DNA from: Shewanella sp. UCD-KL21
Lineage (GTDB): Bacteria; Pseudomonadota; Gammaproteobacteria; Enterobacterales; Shewanellaceae
Length of the DNA: 64,000 nucleotides
Assembly (NCBI RefSeq): GCF_001957135.1
Contig: NZ_MPHK01000018.1
Location: forward strand, 31,456 to 95,455
Reading direction: 5' to 3'
In this document: piece by piece, positions 44,439-53,613 of the stretch
How the letters are laid out: every line of letters starts with the position of its first letter
Position numbering within the stretch: position 1 is the stretch's first letter
Notes under the pieces: model-generated
Told to the model about the DNA's origin: nothing
What the model saw: only the letters and a program-made list of their open reading frames with translations
Databases searched by the model: none
Made by a program: the position numbers and the translations under genes

Positions 44439-45305
44439 TTAAACCTTTGCCGATGCCAGTGATGTCACGTTGGCTTTGATCAAGTTGACCAGTTGTTGGG
44501 TAATAGGGCTTTGGGTGTCAGGATTAATGTATACCGACTCGTTAAAGATAGGCAATGGCGGTAAACCGTGTTCAGCGGCATCCAATATCTGCATCTTGTT
44601 ATTTATACGAAATTCAGCAATTGGGGCTATGGTTAAGTCATTTTCCACCGCCATGCACAGTGCATTGGGTGAGGGGGAAGACAGCAGTACATTGATTGGT
44701 CGCATCGATAATTGATGATTAGCAAACACCTGTGCTCGAATCGGGCAGTTTTCAGGATATAGCGCCATCGGAATGGTATCGCGCAAATGGGCGTTGCCAT
44801 TTTTAGCTGCAACCCAATGAAATTGGCGTTCAAATAGCAGTTCACCATTAACTGGTTGTTGCCAATGAGTGGCTACAATCACATCAAACTCACCTTGTTG
44901 CAGGCGCTTGTAAAGATTGCCGCTGACATCAGTATCTATGACTAATTCAATACGGGTGAATTCTCGAATAAACTCAAGTAAACAGCTGCTTAAATAACGT
45001 TTGATGTAATCTGTGGGCACGCCTAAGCGAATCGTTTGTTTGTTGGGGTTATCTTTAAGCTCATCCAATATTTGTGAATTGAGCTGGATCATTTTATAGG
45101 CGTAATTAAGTAGGGTTTCACCTGAGTCAGTCAGTGACACACCTTTGTTATCTCTAAGCAGCAAAGTTTGACCGACACTTTCTTCAAGCTTTTTGATTTG
45201 TAAGCTCAAAGCAGATTGGGTGCGGCAAATTTTTTCTGCAGCTTTAGATAAATTGCCACACTCGGCAACTGCAATAAAACTTTCTAATAATTCAACTTTT
45301 AACAT
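44439..45305 (-). CDS. LysR-family transcriptional regulator
   Basis: 288 residues: N-terminal winged HTH (LLESFIAVAECGNLSKAAEKICRTQSALSLQIKKLEESVGQTLL) and a LysR substrate-binding domain. Divergent from the TetR gene and adjacent to the reductase pair; target and effector unknown. Confidence 0.93.
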   Translation of the reverse strand: MLKVELLESFIAVAECGNLSKAAEKICRTQSALSLQIKKLEESVGQTLLLRDNKGVSLTDSGETLLNYAYKMIQLNSQILDELKDNPNKQTIRLGVPTDYIKRYLSSCLLEFIREFTRIELVIDTDVSGNLYKRLQQGEFDVIVATHWQQPVNGELLFERQFHWVAAKNGNAHLRDTIPMALYPENCPIRAQVFANHQLSMRPINVLLSSPSPNALCMAVENDLTIAPIAEFRINNKMQILDAAEHGLPPLPIFNESVYINPDTQSPITQQLVNLIKANVTSLASAKV

Positions 45306-45426
45306 TGGCTATTACAATAGTTCATAGTGGTATCAGTATTACTCAATATAGTCTTGCTCTAAAGCTTGTTATGGTTTGAATGTGAAGTTGAAACAATAAA
45401 TTTACACAAAGTGTGAAGAGGTTGCC

Positions 45427-46068
45427 ATGAGCAGTTGGGATCAGCGGGGAGACTATTTAGTTGAAGTTTCCCAAAGATGTTTAAAAGGACATAAAACCTT
45501 TGATTTATGCCGCTCTCACCTAGTGAAAGCCAGTCAAATATCTAAAGGCACTATCTACAATCACTTTACCACTGAGGCTGACTTGATAGTGGCAGTTGGC
45601 TGCGCCCAGTTCGAACAGTGGTTAGCGCAAATTGAGTCAGATACAGCAAAGTACCCCGATCCTTATCAACGATTTATATTCCACCACTGTCAGCGCTTGT
45701 TTAGTATTTTGTCTGAGCAACACTTTGTTATTGAACGTGTTTTGCCAAATGAAACCCTACTGAATAATTGCAGCGACTATTATCGTCAACGTTATGAGAG
45801 ATTGACCGCTGAGTCTTATCGCTGGAATGAAAACACCATACGTGAAATGGGTGAAGTGGCCGGTTTTGATCGGGTGGAGCTGGTGATGAACTATTTACGC
45901 GGCGCTGTAATTAATATCGATGATAGCCATAAGCAGCATGACGACCCTAAGCTATATCATCAATTCGCTTATGCGTTAACGCAATTGTTAGGCCATTCCG
46001 CTAAGCGCATTCCTTCAGAAAAAGATTTTAAAAACTGGCTGGCAGCCAAAGCATATACTGCACATTGA
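45427..46068 (+). CDS. TetR-family transcriptional regulator
   Basis: 213 residues: HTH region residues about 25-65 (ASQISKGTIYNHFTTEADLIVAV), C-terminal all-helical ligand domain. A plausible binder of the TTTTGGAAC palindromes at 42256 and 42371, since TetR-type dimers favour such dyads and no other TetR is nearby; no similar site was seen before its own gene. Ends 33 bases before an A-rich tandem repeat. Confidence 0.9.
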   Translation: MSSWDQRGDYLVEVSQRCLKGHKTFDLCRSHLVKASQISKGTIYNHFTTEADLIVAVGCAQFEQWLAQIESDTAKYPDPYQRFIFHHCQRLFSILSEQHFVIERVLPNETLLNNCSDYYRQRYERLTAESYRWNENTIREMGEVAGFDRVELVMNYLRGAVINIDDSHKQHDDPKLYHQFAYALTQLLGHSAKRIPSEKDFKNWLAAKAYTAH

Positions 46069-46101
46069 GCTGTCGACAATACGCGACTTAAGCAACAAAG
46101 A

Positions 46102-46140
46102 AAGTGAAAAAAGTGAAAAAAAGTGAAAAAAAGTGAAAAA
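46102..46140. repeat. 10-bp AAGTGAAAAA tandem repeat, about four copies
   Basis: Copies at 46102 (one A short), 46111, 46121 and 46131, running directly into the hairpin at 46140. On the minus strand it provides the T-rich tail for the gor terminator. Confidence 0.85.
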
Positions 46141-46164
46141 AAGCGAGAAATGACTTCTCGCTTT
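46140..46164. terminator. bidirectional terminator between the TetR gene and gor
   Basis: AAAGCGAGAA, five-base loop, TTCTCGCTTT. T run on the minus side comes from the tandem repeat, making it strong for gor. Confidence 0.85.
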
Positions 46165-46191
46165 AATATTAAATCATTAATTAACCATGAC

Positions 46192-47547
46192 TTATCTCAT
46201 AGTAACAAACTCTTCAGCACCAGTTGGATGAATCGCAACTACTGCGTCAAAATCTGCTTTGGTTGCGCCCATTTTCATAGCGACGCCGAACCCTTGTAAG
46301 ATTTCATCCATACCAAAACCGATACCGTGAATACCCACAACCACTTCCGTGTCGCCAGCGCAAATCAGCTTCATTTTACAAGCTTGACGATGGGCGGTTA
46401 CTGCAGTGTACATAGAGGTAAAGCCTGAGCTGTATACCTTAACGTTAGCTTCGCCATATTGCGCAATGGCTTCTGGCTCAGTTAAGCCCATAGTGCCAAT
46501 TGGTGGGTGGCTAAATACCACGGTAGGAATAACCGAGTAATCCATTTTGGCATCGGTCATGCCGTTAAATAGACGCTCTGATAATAAGCGCCCAGCTTTA
46601 ACTGCAACTGGCGTCAGTTCAACGCCGCCTTCCATGATGTCACCGACACAATAAATACCTTTTGCGGTGGTATTTTGCTGTGCATCGGTAACCACATAGC
46701 CTTTAGCGTTTAGGGTGACATCTGTGTGTTCTAAACCAATGTTACCTGTTGATGGACTGCGGCCAATGGCCCAAATTAAGCAATCAATTTCTAATGATTC
46801 ACCATTTTCAAGCTCGAGGGTTAAGCTACCATCAGCATTTTTAGTGACTGATTTTGGAATACTGTGAGTGTGAAGTTTTGGGCCATCAATGGCCATGGCT
46901 TCAACCAAGGTATCAATCAAAATTGGGTCAAAAGTACGTAGTGGAGCATGTTTGCGGACTAATAAATGGGTTTCGCTGCCAAGGGCGTGTAATACACCAG
47001 CCACTTCTACTGCAATGTAACCTGCGCCCACAACAGCAACACGTTTAGGTTGCTCACGTAAAGCAAAGAAACCGTCAGAGTCGATACCGTATTCAGCACC
47101 TGGAATATTAGGAATAGTGGGTGCGCCGCCTGTTGCAATGGTAATATGGTCTGCGGTGTATTGCTCGCCGTTCACTTCAATGGTGTTGCTGTTAATGAAG
47201 CGACCGTAGCCGTTGACTAAGGTAACTTTATTGTTAGCAAAGCCGCGCCCATAGGCATCGTGAATCCGGCCAATATAAGCTTCGCGGTTATCAACTAAGG
47301 TATTCCAGTCAAACTTATTTACCGTGACATCAAAACCATAATCTTTTGCGTATAGGTTCATGGCTTCAGCGACATGAGCGCCATACCACATGACTTTTTT
47401 AGGTACACAACCCACATTTACACAAGTTCCGCCAACATGCTTGGCTTCAATTACTAATACCTTGGCGCCGCGCTGTGCGGCACGGTTTGCTGAAGCGATA
47501 CCACCACTACCTGCGCCTAGGCAGATATAGTCAAAATGTTGAGCCAT
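46192..47547 (-). CDS. gor: glutathione-disulfide reductase
   Basis: 451 residues. FAD-binding [14 protein letters not shown], redox-active CVNVGC motif with following VPKKVMW, NADP-binding [11 protein letters not shown] and the C-terminal [12 protein letters not shown] with the catalytic His/Glu. It reduces GSSG with NADPH in the cytoplasm. Length and motifs are standard. Monocistronic. Confidence 0.96.
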   Translation of the reverse strand: MAQHFDYICLGAGSGGIASANRAAQRGAKVLVIEAKHVGGTCVNVGCVPKKVMWYGAHVAEAMNLYAKDYGFDVTVNKFDWNTLVDNREAYIGRIHDAYGRGFANNKVTLVNGYGRFINSNTIEVNGEQYTADHITIATGGAPTIPNIPGAEYGIDSDGFFALREQPKRVAVVGAGYIAVEVAGVLHALGSETHLLVRKHAPLRTFDPILIDTLVEAMAIDGPKLHTHSIPKSVTKNADGSLTLELENGESLEIDCLIWAIGRSPSTGNIGLEHTDVTLNAKGYVVTDAQQNTTAKGIYCVGDIMEGGVELTPVAVKAGRLLSERLFNGMTDAKMDYSVIPTVVFSHPPIGTMGLTEPEAIAQYGEANVKVYSSGFTSMYTAVTAHRQACKMKLICAGDTEVVVGIHGIGFGMDEILQGFGVAMKMGATKADFDAVVAIHPTGAEEFVTMR

Positions 47548-47735
47548 GTTAACCCTCTCTAATTTTATTTTTACAGCTTGTTATATGGAGGTTTTTACCT
47601 CGAACAAGTGATTTCTTAGGATACGAATATTTCGTTTGCAGCCATTGTAGGGGGGAATTAAGCCACAAGCTAGTCTCCTAGACCGCTTAAGTCGGGAATT
47701 CGTTTTAATGTGGCTAAAAAGTTTTTATGGTTTGT

Positions 47736-48287
47736 TTAGCGCCGATACTGACATTGGGAGTATTGCTCCTGACTTGGGCCTGAGGTTGAGCATTGCAAGC
47801 AATCCCACTCAGTTTGTCGATGGGACAGCTCAGTTTCAATATGTTCTGAGTAGTGTCTTTTTAATTGCACCCTCAGTTGTTTAATGCGATTACCTAGCCA
47901 GCGACAACTGGGGTCGTTGGCGGTCTTTTGGGCTAGTTTGAGTGGTTTGTTTTTGCTGGTGGATTTTTTATCACGCTTTACTGTTGGCTGAGTCGGTGAT
48001 TGTTCTAACAGCATCTCATCGGCAGCATAATTCAGCGCTGATTGTGTGGCGGGCAGCTCGATTGCTTGGCCTTGGTGATCAAGTACCACATTCATTGGCA
48101 ATGACTTTATCGACAATGTATTTATTGAGAGTGATGCTTGGTTGGCTTGCTTGTTCTCGCTGGCAGGTTTACTGACTAATTGCGCAAACTCATTGGCCTG
48201 AGGTGAGTCAATGGTCATAAATAACGGCGCTATTTGGCTAATCATAAACACAAAAATAAGCGGGAAAATCCCTTTCAATATGGTCAT
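47736..48287 (-). CDS. membrane-anchored protein of unknown function with basic linker
   Basis: 183 residues from ATG 48287 (AAGG seven bases upstream). N-terminal hydrophobic segment (about 1-25), then a Ser/Gln/Lys-rich region with KRDKKSTSKNKPLK, and a C-terminal part containing three Cys and many Arg (CRWLGNRIKQLRVQLKRHY). Probably a periplasmic single-pass protein. No family recognised. Confidence 0.65.
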   Translation of the reverse strand: MTILKGIFPLIFVFMISQIAPLFMTIDSPQANEFAQLVSKPASENKQANQASLSINTLSIKSLPMNVVLDHQGQAIELPATQSALNYAADEMLLEQSPTQPTVKRDKKSTSKNKPLKLAQKTANDPSCRWLGNRIKQLRVQLKRHYSEHIETELSHRQTEWDCLQCSTSGPSQEQYSQCQYRR

Positions 48288-48395
48288 AAGCATTCCTTTG
48301 CTTCAAGTGAGTCATGGTTCACCCGCTTAGCTTAGAATATGCCGTAGACTTTCGCCATAAAGCGATGGCGTTTTTTACGCTATTTTTATTCAGAT

Positions 48396-49118
48396 TTAGA
48401 AACTAAAGCCTAAATTAACCCCAGCATAAGTTTGATCTAAACTGCCTGTGACGCCTTCATTGCGGGCTTGCTGCTTAATATCTTCCATGGCAATCGAGTG
48501 ACTAACATGGGCGCTAATGGCAATTTCTGAGCTGATTTCATAACCCGCTTCAAGCCCGAACTGAAAATGATTAGCACCGTCATAGTCTTGGCTGGCGTAT
48601 CGAAAATCAAACCCTTGAGTCACATAGGGCGTAACTGAGAAACGCTCACTAACTTGCCATGGGCTATGTAAACTCAGTTCAACAAAATAACCGCTAGCTT
48701 CAGTGGCAAAGGTATAAGCCAGTGAAGGAATTAACCAAGGCACACCGACGTAGGCAATTTCAGCAAATAATTCATTATCATTAGCGCGCTCATCACCATA
48801 AAATTCAAGTCGTTGGTAGCCGATTAAGGTTTCTAAATCGTCATGGAGCTGCAAACTATATTCAACCCCAAAATTCCATTCAATGTAATGCGTGCTGTCA
48901 CCACGGCCAACAAGCGCATAGGTGGTTAGATTGCCGGTTTCTAAGGCTGCGCCAGCCCAATAAATACCGCCATTTTCAAGGTTGTTACGTCCTTCAGAGA
49001 TGTATTTGGAGTCCCAGCCTAAATCAACTGCGACAGCGATCTTACTGGTATTAGCGACTGATGTGAAAGGGGAAATAGTTAATATTGATACGGCTAATAG
49101 TGACAAGATTGCTTTCAT
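48396..49118 (-). CDS. outer-membrane beta-barrel protein (TorF-like)
   Basis: 240 residues with signal peptide (cleaved after Val-Ala-Asn) and alternating strands: GWDSKYISEGRNN near the start and a C-terminal Tyr-Ala-Gly-Val-Asn-Leu-Gly-Phe-Ser-Phe. The size and the opening DSKYISEGR motif are seen in the TorF family of putative porins. A Fur-like site lies 60 bases upstream. Monocistronic. Confidence 0.8.
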   Translation of the reverse strand: MKAILSLLAVSILTISPFTSVANTSKIAVAVDLGWDSKYISEGRNNLENGGIYWAGAALETGNLTTYALVGRGDSTHYIEWNFGVEYSLQLHDDLETLIGYQRLEFYGDERANDNELFAEIAYVGVPWLIPSLAYTFATEASGYFVELSLHSPWQVSERFSVTPYVTQGFDFRYASQDYDGANHFQFGLEAGYEISSEIAISAHVSHSIAMEDIKQQARNEGVTGSLDQTYAGVNLGFSF

Positions 49119-49459
49119 ATTAGTATCAGACTCAAAAGAGATTCACTTTTAATCAGAATACATTAACTTTCTTAAATAAAAATGATAACGAGTACGATTT
49201 GTGATCAACTTGTCAAATGTTTGTTTATAAAAAGTGGCTTGCTGAGGTTGAGATCTTATTCACAGTTATTGTGTTTGCTTTCCGTTAGTGAGTGATAATT
49301 GTACTACTGGCATTTAGTGAATCCACTTATGCGTTAACAATGGTGGGTCACTATGACGCTTTTATCCTGCTTATGATGATCGCCTCCCCTTGAAATTTAC
49401 CCAATTCACCCCTATTAACAGTGAAGGTGATATTGAATCGACTTCCCGAGGAATCAAAG
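49119..49459. promoter_or_regulatory. 340-bp divergent intergenic with a weak Fur-like site
   Basis: At 49178-49196, AAAAATGATAACGAGTACG matches the Fur consensus at 12 of 19 positions, with a good left half AATGATAA. GAGGAA before 49460 is the prlC ribosome binding site. No gene seen. Confidence 0.3.
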
Positions 49460-51499
49460 ATGAGCAACCCATTGCTAAGTGACACTGAACTGCCGCAGTT
49501 TTCGAAAATCAAAGCGGAGCATATCCAGCCAGCAGTTGAGCAGGCTATCGCAACTTGTCGTAGTAAAATTGAACAAGTGCTCAGCAGCAACTCTGTTTAC
49601 ACTTGGGAAAACCTAATTGCACCACTTGAAGAAGTGGACGATCAATTAAGTAAAATCTGGTCGCCAGTATCACACATGAACTCAGTGACTAGCACCGACG
49701 AATGGCGCGAAGCGCACGATGCATGCTTACCGTTATTATCTGAATATGGCACGTTTGTCGGTCAGCACCAAGGCTTATACCAAGCTTATAAATCACTGCA
49801 ACAATCTGACGGTTTCGCAACGCTTACCACTCCGCAGCAAACCTTACTGACCCATAGTTTACGTGACTTTGAGTTGTCAGGCATTGGCTTAAATGATGAA
49901 CAAAAACTGCGCTATGGCGAAATAGTAAAACGTCTATCAGAGCTTACCAGTAACTTTTCCAATCAACTGCTTGATGCAACCCAAGCATGGACTAAGCTGA
50001 TTAGCGATGAAACTGAATTAGCCGGTTTACCTGATTCAGCTATTGCCGCAGCCAAAGCAATGGCCGAGGCCAAAGAGCTACAAGGCTGGTTATTTACCTT
50101 AGATTTCCCTTCTTACTTACCAGTAATGATGTACAGCGAAAATCGTCCATTACGTGAAGAGTGTTATCGTGCATTTGTTACCCGAGCTTCTGATCAAGGC
50201 CCAAATGCTGGCGAGTTTGATAACAGTGCCAATATGGACGAAATCTTGGCGTTGCGTCATGAGTTAGCCCAGCTATTAGGTTTTGACAGCTATGCCGATA
50301 AATCTTTAGCTACCAAAATGGCTAATGATCCCAGCCAAGTATTATCATTTTTAAATGAATTAGCGCTGCGCTCAAAAGATCAGGCTAAAGCTGAACTTGC
50401 TGAGTTAAAAGCCTTCGCTAAAGAGCACTTCGATGTAACTGAATTGGCAGCGTGGGATTTAAGCTTCTACGCTGAAAAATTACAGCACCATAAATACGAA
50501 GTCTCTCAAGAATTATTACGTCCTTACTTTCCTGAAAACAAAGTGCTATCAGGCTTGTTCTATACCGTGTCACGCCTATTCGGCTTAACTATCGAAGAGC
50601 AACATGAGTTTGATAAGTGGCATGATGATGTGCGTTTCTTCCACATTTATGATGCCGATAAAGTCCATCGTGGCAGCTTCTATCTCGACTTATACGCTCG
50701 CTCAGGTAAACGTGGCGGCGCATGGATGGATGACTGCCGTGGTCGCCGCATTACATCCACAGGTTTGCAAAAGCCAGTGGCCTATTTAACCTGTAACTTT
50801 AATGGCCCAGTGGACGGTAAACCTGCATTATTTACCCATGATGAAGTGACCACCTTATTCCATGAATTTGGCCATGGTATTCACCATATGTTGACTCAAA
50901 TTGATGTTGGCGGCGTATCGGGTATCGATGGAGTGCCATGGGATGCAGTAGAGCTACCAAGTCAGTTTATGGAAAACTGGTGCTGGCAAGAAGAGGCCTT
51001 AGCCGAAATTTCAGGTCACTTTGAAACCGGCGAGCCTTTACCAAAAGCCTTACTGGATAAAATGTTGGCGGCGAAGAACTTCCAATCTGGGATGATGATG
51101 TTACGTCAACTTGAGTTCTCATTGTTTGATTTTAGAATGCACCACGAGTTTGATGCGGCTAAAGGCGCTGACATTCAGGGGATTTTAGATGAAGTTCGCA
51201 GTCAAGTAGCGGTGAATGTGCCACCGGCATTTAATCGCTTTCAGCACGGTTTTGCCCACATTTTTGCAGGCGGCTATGCGGCAGGTTACTACAGCTATAA
51301 ATGGGCGGAAGTCTTATCAGCCGATGCGTTCTCTCGTTTTGAAGATGAAGGCATTTTTAACCCAGAAACCGGTAAAAGCTTCTTAAATAACATTTTAGAA
51401 ATGGGCGGCAGTGAAGAGCCAATGACCTTATTTGTGCGCTTTATGGGTCGTGAGCCAAATACAGATGCGCTATTGCGTCACTCAGGTATTAACGCCTAG
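49460..51499 (+). CDS. prlC: oligopeptidase A (M3 metallopeptidase)
   Basis: 679 residues from the ATG at 49460 (GAGGAA upstream); a frame extension to 49421 lacks a ribosome binding site. The zinc motif HEFGHGIHHM with a downstream Glu (GVPWDAVELPSQFMENW) is the M3 family active site. It degrades small peptides and signal peptides in the cytoplasm. Length agrees with E. coli OpdA. Confidence 0.96.
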   Translation: MSNPLLSDTELPQFSKIKAEHIQPAVEQAIATCRSKIEQVLSSNSVYTWENLIAPLEEVDDQLSKIWSPVSHMNSVTSTDEWREAHDACLPLLSEYGTFVGQHQGLYQAYKSLQQSDGFATLTTPQQTLLTHSLRDFELSGIGLNDEQKLRYGEIVKRLSELTSNFSNQLLDATQAWTKLISDETELAGLPDSAIAAAKAMAEAKELQGWLFTLDFPSYLPVMMYSENRPLREECYRAFVTRASDQGPNAGEFDNSANMDEILALRHELAQLLGFDSYADKSLATKMANDPSQVLSFLNELALRSKDQAKAELAELKAFAKEHFDVTELAAWDLSFYAEKLQHHKYEVSQELLRPYFPENKVLSGLFYTVSRLFGLTIEEQHEFDKWHDDVRFFHIYDADKVHRGSFYLDLYARSGKRGGAWMDDCRGRRITSTGLQKPVAYLTCNFNGPVDGKPALFTHDEVTTLFHEFGHGIHHMLTQIDVGGVSGIDGVPWDAVELPSQFMENWCWQEEALAEISGHFETGEPLPKALLDKMLAAKNFQSGMMMLRQLEFSLFDFRMHHEFDAAKGADIQGILDEVRSQVAVNVPPAFNRFQHGFAHIFAGGYAAGYYSYKWAEVLSADAFSRFEDEGIFNPETGKSFLNNILEMGGSEEPMTLFVRFMGREPNTDALLRHSGINA

Positions 51500-51533
51500 T
51501 GGGTTAAGCTTGCTATGAGTTGTTACTTTCAAT

Positions 51534-51555
51534 AGGTGCCTTAGGGCACCTTTTT
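51534..51555 (+). terminator. intrinsic terminator after prlC
   Basis: AGGTGCC, short loop, GGCACCT followed by T run. Confidence 0.9.
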
Positions 51556-51661
51556 ATTATTTTAAGATCACATAATTTGATTTTAAGTTATTAAATATAC
51601 TTAATTTATTTTCGTCTATGGACTAGAATGTTGCGTAGAAAAACTAGAATGGAATCGTATT

Positions 51662-52324
51662 TTGACCGCACAACTTGAACAAATATTTTTTAGTTTAATG
51701 CCAGGTAATTTGGTTGATTTACAAATAAACTCTCCCGTTAAATTTAGAACCAAAGCGACATTAGTGGGCTATGAGATGGGGAAGTATATTATTCTCAAAC
51801 ATCCCGCGCCGCAGCAAATGAACAATTACCATGATGTCTTTTCCGAAGGTAATGGGGTGGTGGTGCGTTATTTGTTGGAAGGCCAGCAAGGTGAGTGCTT
51901 TGCATTTAAAACCACCATTAGAAACGTCACCAAATTTCCTGAAAAATTCATATTTCTTAGCTATCCCAAAGAAATTGAGAATCGTCAATTACGCACCCAC
52001 CAACGCTTTGTGACCCATTTACCGTCTTCAATACAGGCAAGAGAAGACAGTGAAGGTAAGCTCGGCTCTGAACTCAAAGGGATTATTGCTGACATATCAG
52101 CCAAAGGCTGTGGTTTCTTGTTTAAAACTGATAATGAATCTTTAAAAGTTAATGAGAAAGATATCTACGTTAATATTCGCAATGCCAACGATAGCATCAT
52201 CACCATTCCAGCTAGAGTGTGTAATAGCCGCTTTGAACATGGCAAAGTGAATGTGGGTATTCAATTTGAAGACGACGACCCTCAAATTAAAACATTGCTT
52301 AATCAACTTTTTATAGCGCTTTGA
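51662..52324 (+). CDS. YcgR-like PilZ domain protein
   Basis: 220 residues with a TTG start (GGA eight bases upstream). N-terminal YcgR-like domain, then C-terminal PilZ with RxxxR (RTHQR) and DISAKGCGF, the c-di-GMP-binding residues. Likely a flagellar-motor or surface-attachment effector, the receptor side of the GGDEF and HD-GYP enzymes in the window. Confidence 0.9.
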   Translation: MTAQLEQIFFSLMPGNLVDLQINSPVKFRTKATLVGYEMGKYIILKHPAPQQMNNYHDVFSEGNGVVVRYLLEGQQGECFAFKTTIRNVTKFPEKFIFLSYPKEIENRQLRTHQRFVTHLPSSIQAREDSEGKLGSELKGIIADISAKGCGFLFKTDNESLKVNEKDIYVNIRNANDSIITIPARVCNSRFEHGKVNVGIQFEDDDPQIKTLLNQLFIAL

Positions 52325-52445
52325 TAGGGCACAGACACTGAATTAAATCGTATCTTTTTAGCGTATTCAGTGTGCGCCTGTTAAAAGCAGGCGCATACAA
52401 ACAAAACACAAAGTTAGCGCAAATAAACCGTGTAGCAATATTTCA

Positions 52446-52925
52446 TCAAACCTGCATCGCTTGCGGCTGCACTGGAAGCGGGAATATGCGGAAGAAAATC
52501 GCTCTAGCAACAGGGCCAGCTAATAAGATTTGCAGCGGCAATGCAACGATAATATTGAGTATAAAGTTGTGGCCGTAAGCAGCCAGTAGCGAGCCTTCAT
52601 AACCTTGAATTAATGTGGCAACCAGCGACATTGCAGTACACATAAATAGCACCATTAAGCATGAAATCATCATTACCATTTGGATGAAAGAGGTTTTTTC
52701 ATTACTCACTTTTCTGACAATGCCTTTCACTAACGGCGCCGCGATAAACCAGTCGATTGCTAATGCCACAAAAAAGATAACCACAAATGTCACAGGCTCA
52801 ATGGCAGTAAAAACATTCACGCCACTGTCTATGTGTAAAAACGTATTGTAGATGGTCATACCAACAACCATTAAAAAACAGACCATTACTGAAAAAATAA
52901 AATTTTCAAACTTATTCTTACCCAT
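52446..52925 (-). CDS. DUF2798-type membrane protein
   Basis: 159 residues from ATG 52925 (GAGAGA upstream; the frame extends to 52979, where start sites lack ribosome binding sites). Four membrane helices in two similar halves: FENFIFSVMVCFLMV... and SFIQMVMMISCLMVLFM..., matching tandem DUF2798 units. Function unknown; often next to MarR-type regulators. Divergent from the MarR gene with shared palindromes. Confidence 0.8.
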   Translation of the reverse strand: MGKNKFENFIFSVMVCFLMVVGMTIYNTFLHIDSGVNVFTAIEPVTFVVIFFVALAIDWFIAAPLVKGIVRKVSNEKTSFIQMVMMISCLMVLFMCTAMSLVATLIQGYEGSLLAAYGHNFILNIIVALPLQILLAGPVARAIFFRIFPLPVQPQAMQV

Positions 52926-52959
52926 TATATCTCTCATTACTTTAGTGTGATGTATTTGA

Positions 52960-53035
52960 GTTGACCTAGATAATGTCAACTATGTTGACGTTATTATTGT
53001 CGCTGCTGCTCGCTTTGTCAACTTAATTGACAAAG
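52960..53035. promoter_or_regulatory. cluster of TTGAC/GTCAA palindromes in the DUF2798-MarR intergenic region
   Basis: GTTGAC-N9-GTCAAC (52960-52980) overlaps GTCAACTATGTTGAC (52975-52989), and CTTTGTCAA-N5-TTGACAAAG (53013-53035) has perfect nine-base arms. Dyads in a divergent MarR promoter are the expected regulator sites. Confidence 0.75.
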
Positions 53036-53080
53036 TGGCGGTTTGTCATTACATTAAACGAAAAGCGGTGGGAGTGACTC

Positions 53081-53518
53081 ATGGAAAATATCGAATTCAG
53101 TAAAACCCTTGGTGTAATAGATTTAATTAGTGAAAAACATAAGCTGTTAAGGCAAGCCACTATGGACGCCATCTCTGCCAATGTTGACGATAAATTGTCA
53201 CAAATGGATGTGTATTTGCTCTCTCTGGTTCACTATCAACCTATGAGTGTGAGTGAGTCAGCCCGTTATATGAATATCAGCCGTCAGGCAGCCCATAAAC
53301 ACGTAAAGCATTTATTGGAAAGTGGCTTCATTGAACTTGGTTCATCAGACAGTAATCGCCGCGATAAAATCGTTAATTTAACTGCGTCTGGTATTGCGCT
53401 AAGTCAGCAGATTAATGCGGTAAAACAGCAAATGGAAGCGCAAGTGGAAGCCTTACTCGGCACAAAAGATTATCAACATATCAAAGCGCTTTTTAGTACT
53501 GACTGGCAATTGACTTAG
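53081..53518 (+). CDS. MarR-family transcriptional regulator
   Basis: 145 residues with winged HTH (MSVSESARYMNISRQAAHKHVKHLLESGFIELGSSDSNRRDKIV). Presumed regulator of itself and the divergent DUF2798 gene through the TTGAC palindromes. Confidence 0.9.
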   Translation: MENIEFSKTLGVIDLISEKHKLLRQATMDAISANVDDKLSQMDVYLLSLVHYQPMSVSESARYMNISRQAAHKHVKHLLESGFIELGSSDSNRRDKIVNLTASGIALSQQINAVKQQMEAQVEALLGTKDYQHIKALFSTDWQLT

Positions 53519-53613
53519 TTGGTTACAGCGAGGTTTATTTGCGGGGACTGAAATAGTTTTCCCCTTAAAATATGGCAGTTGTACTATTATCAAATGAAAA
53601 AAGGCCAATCACT

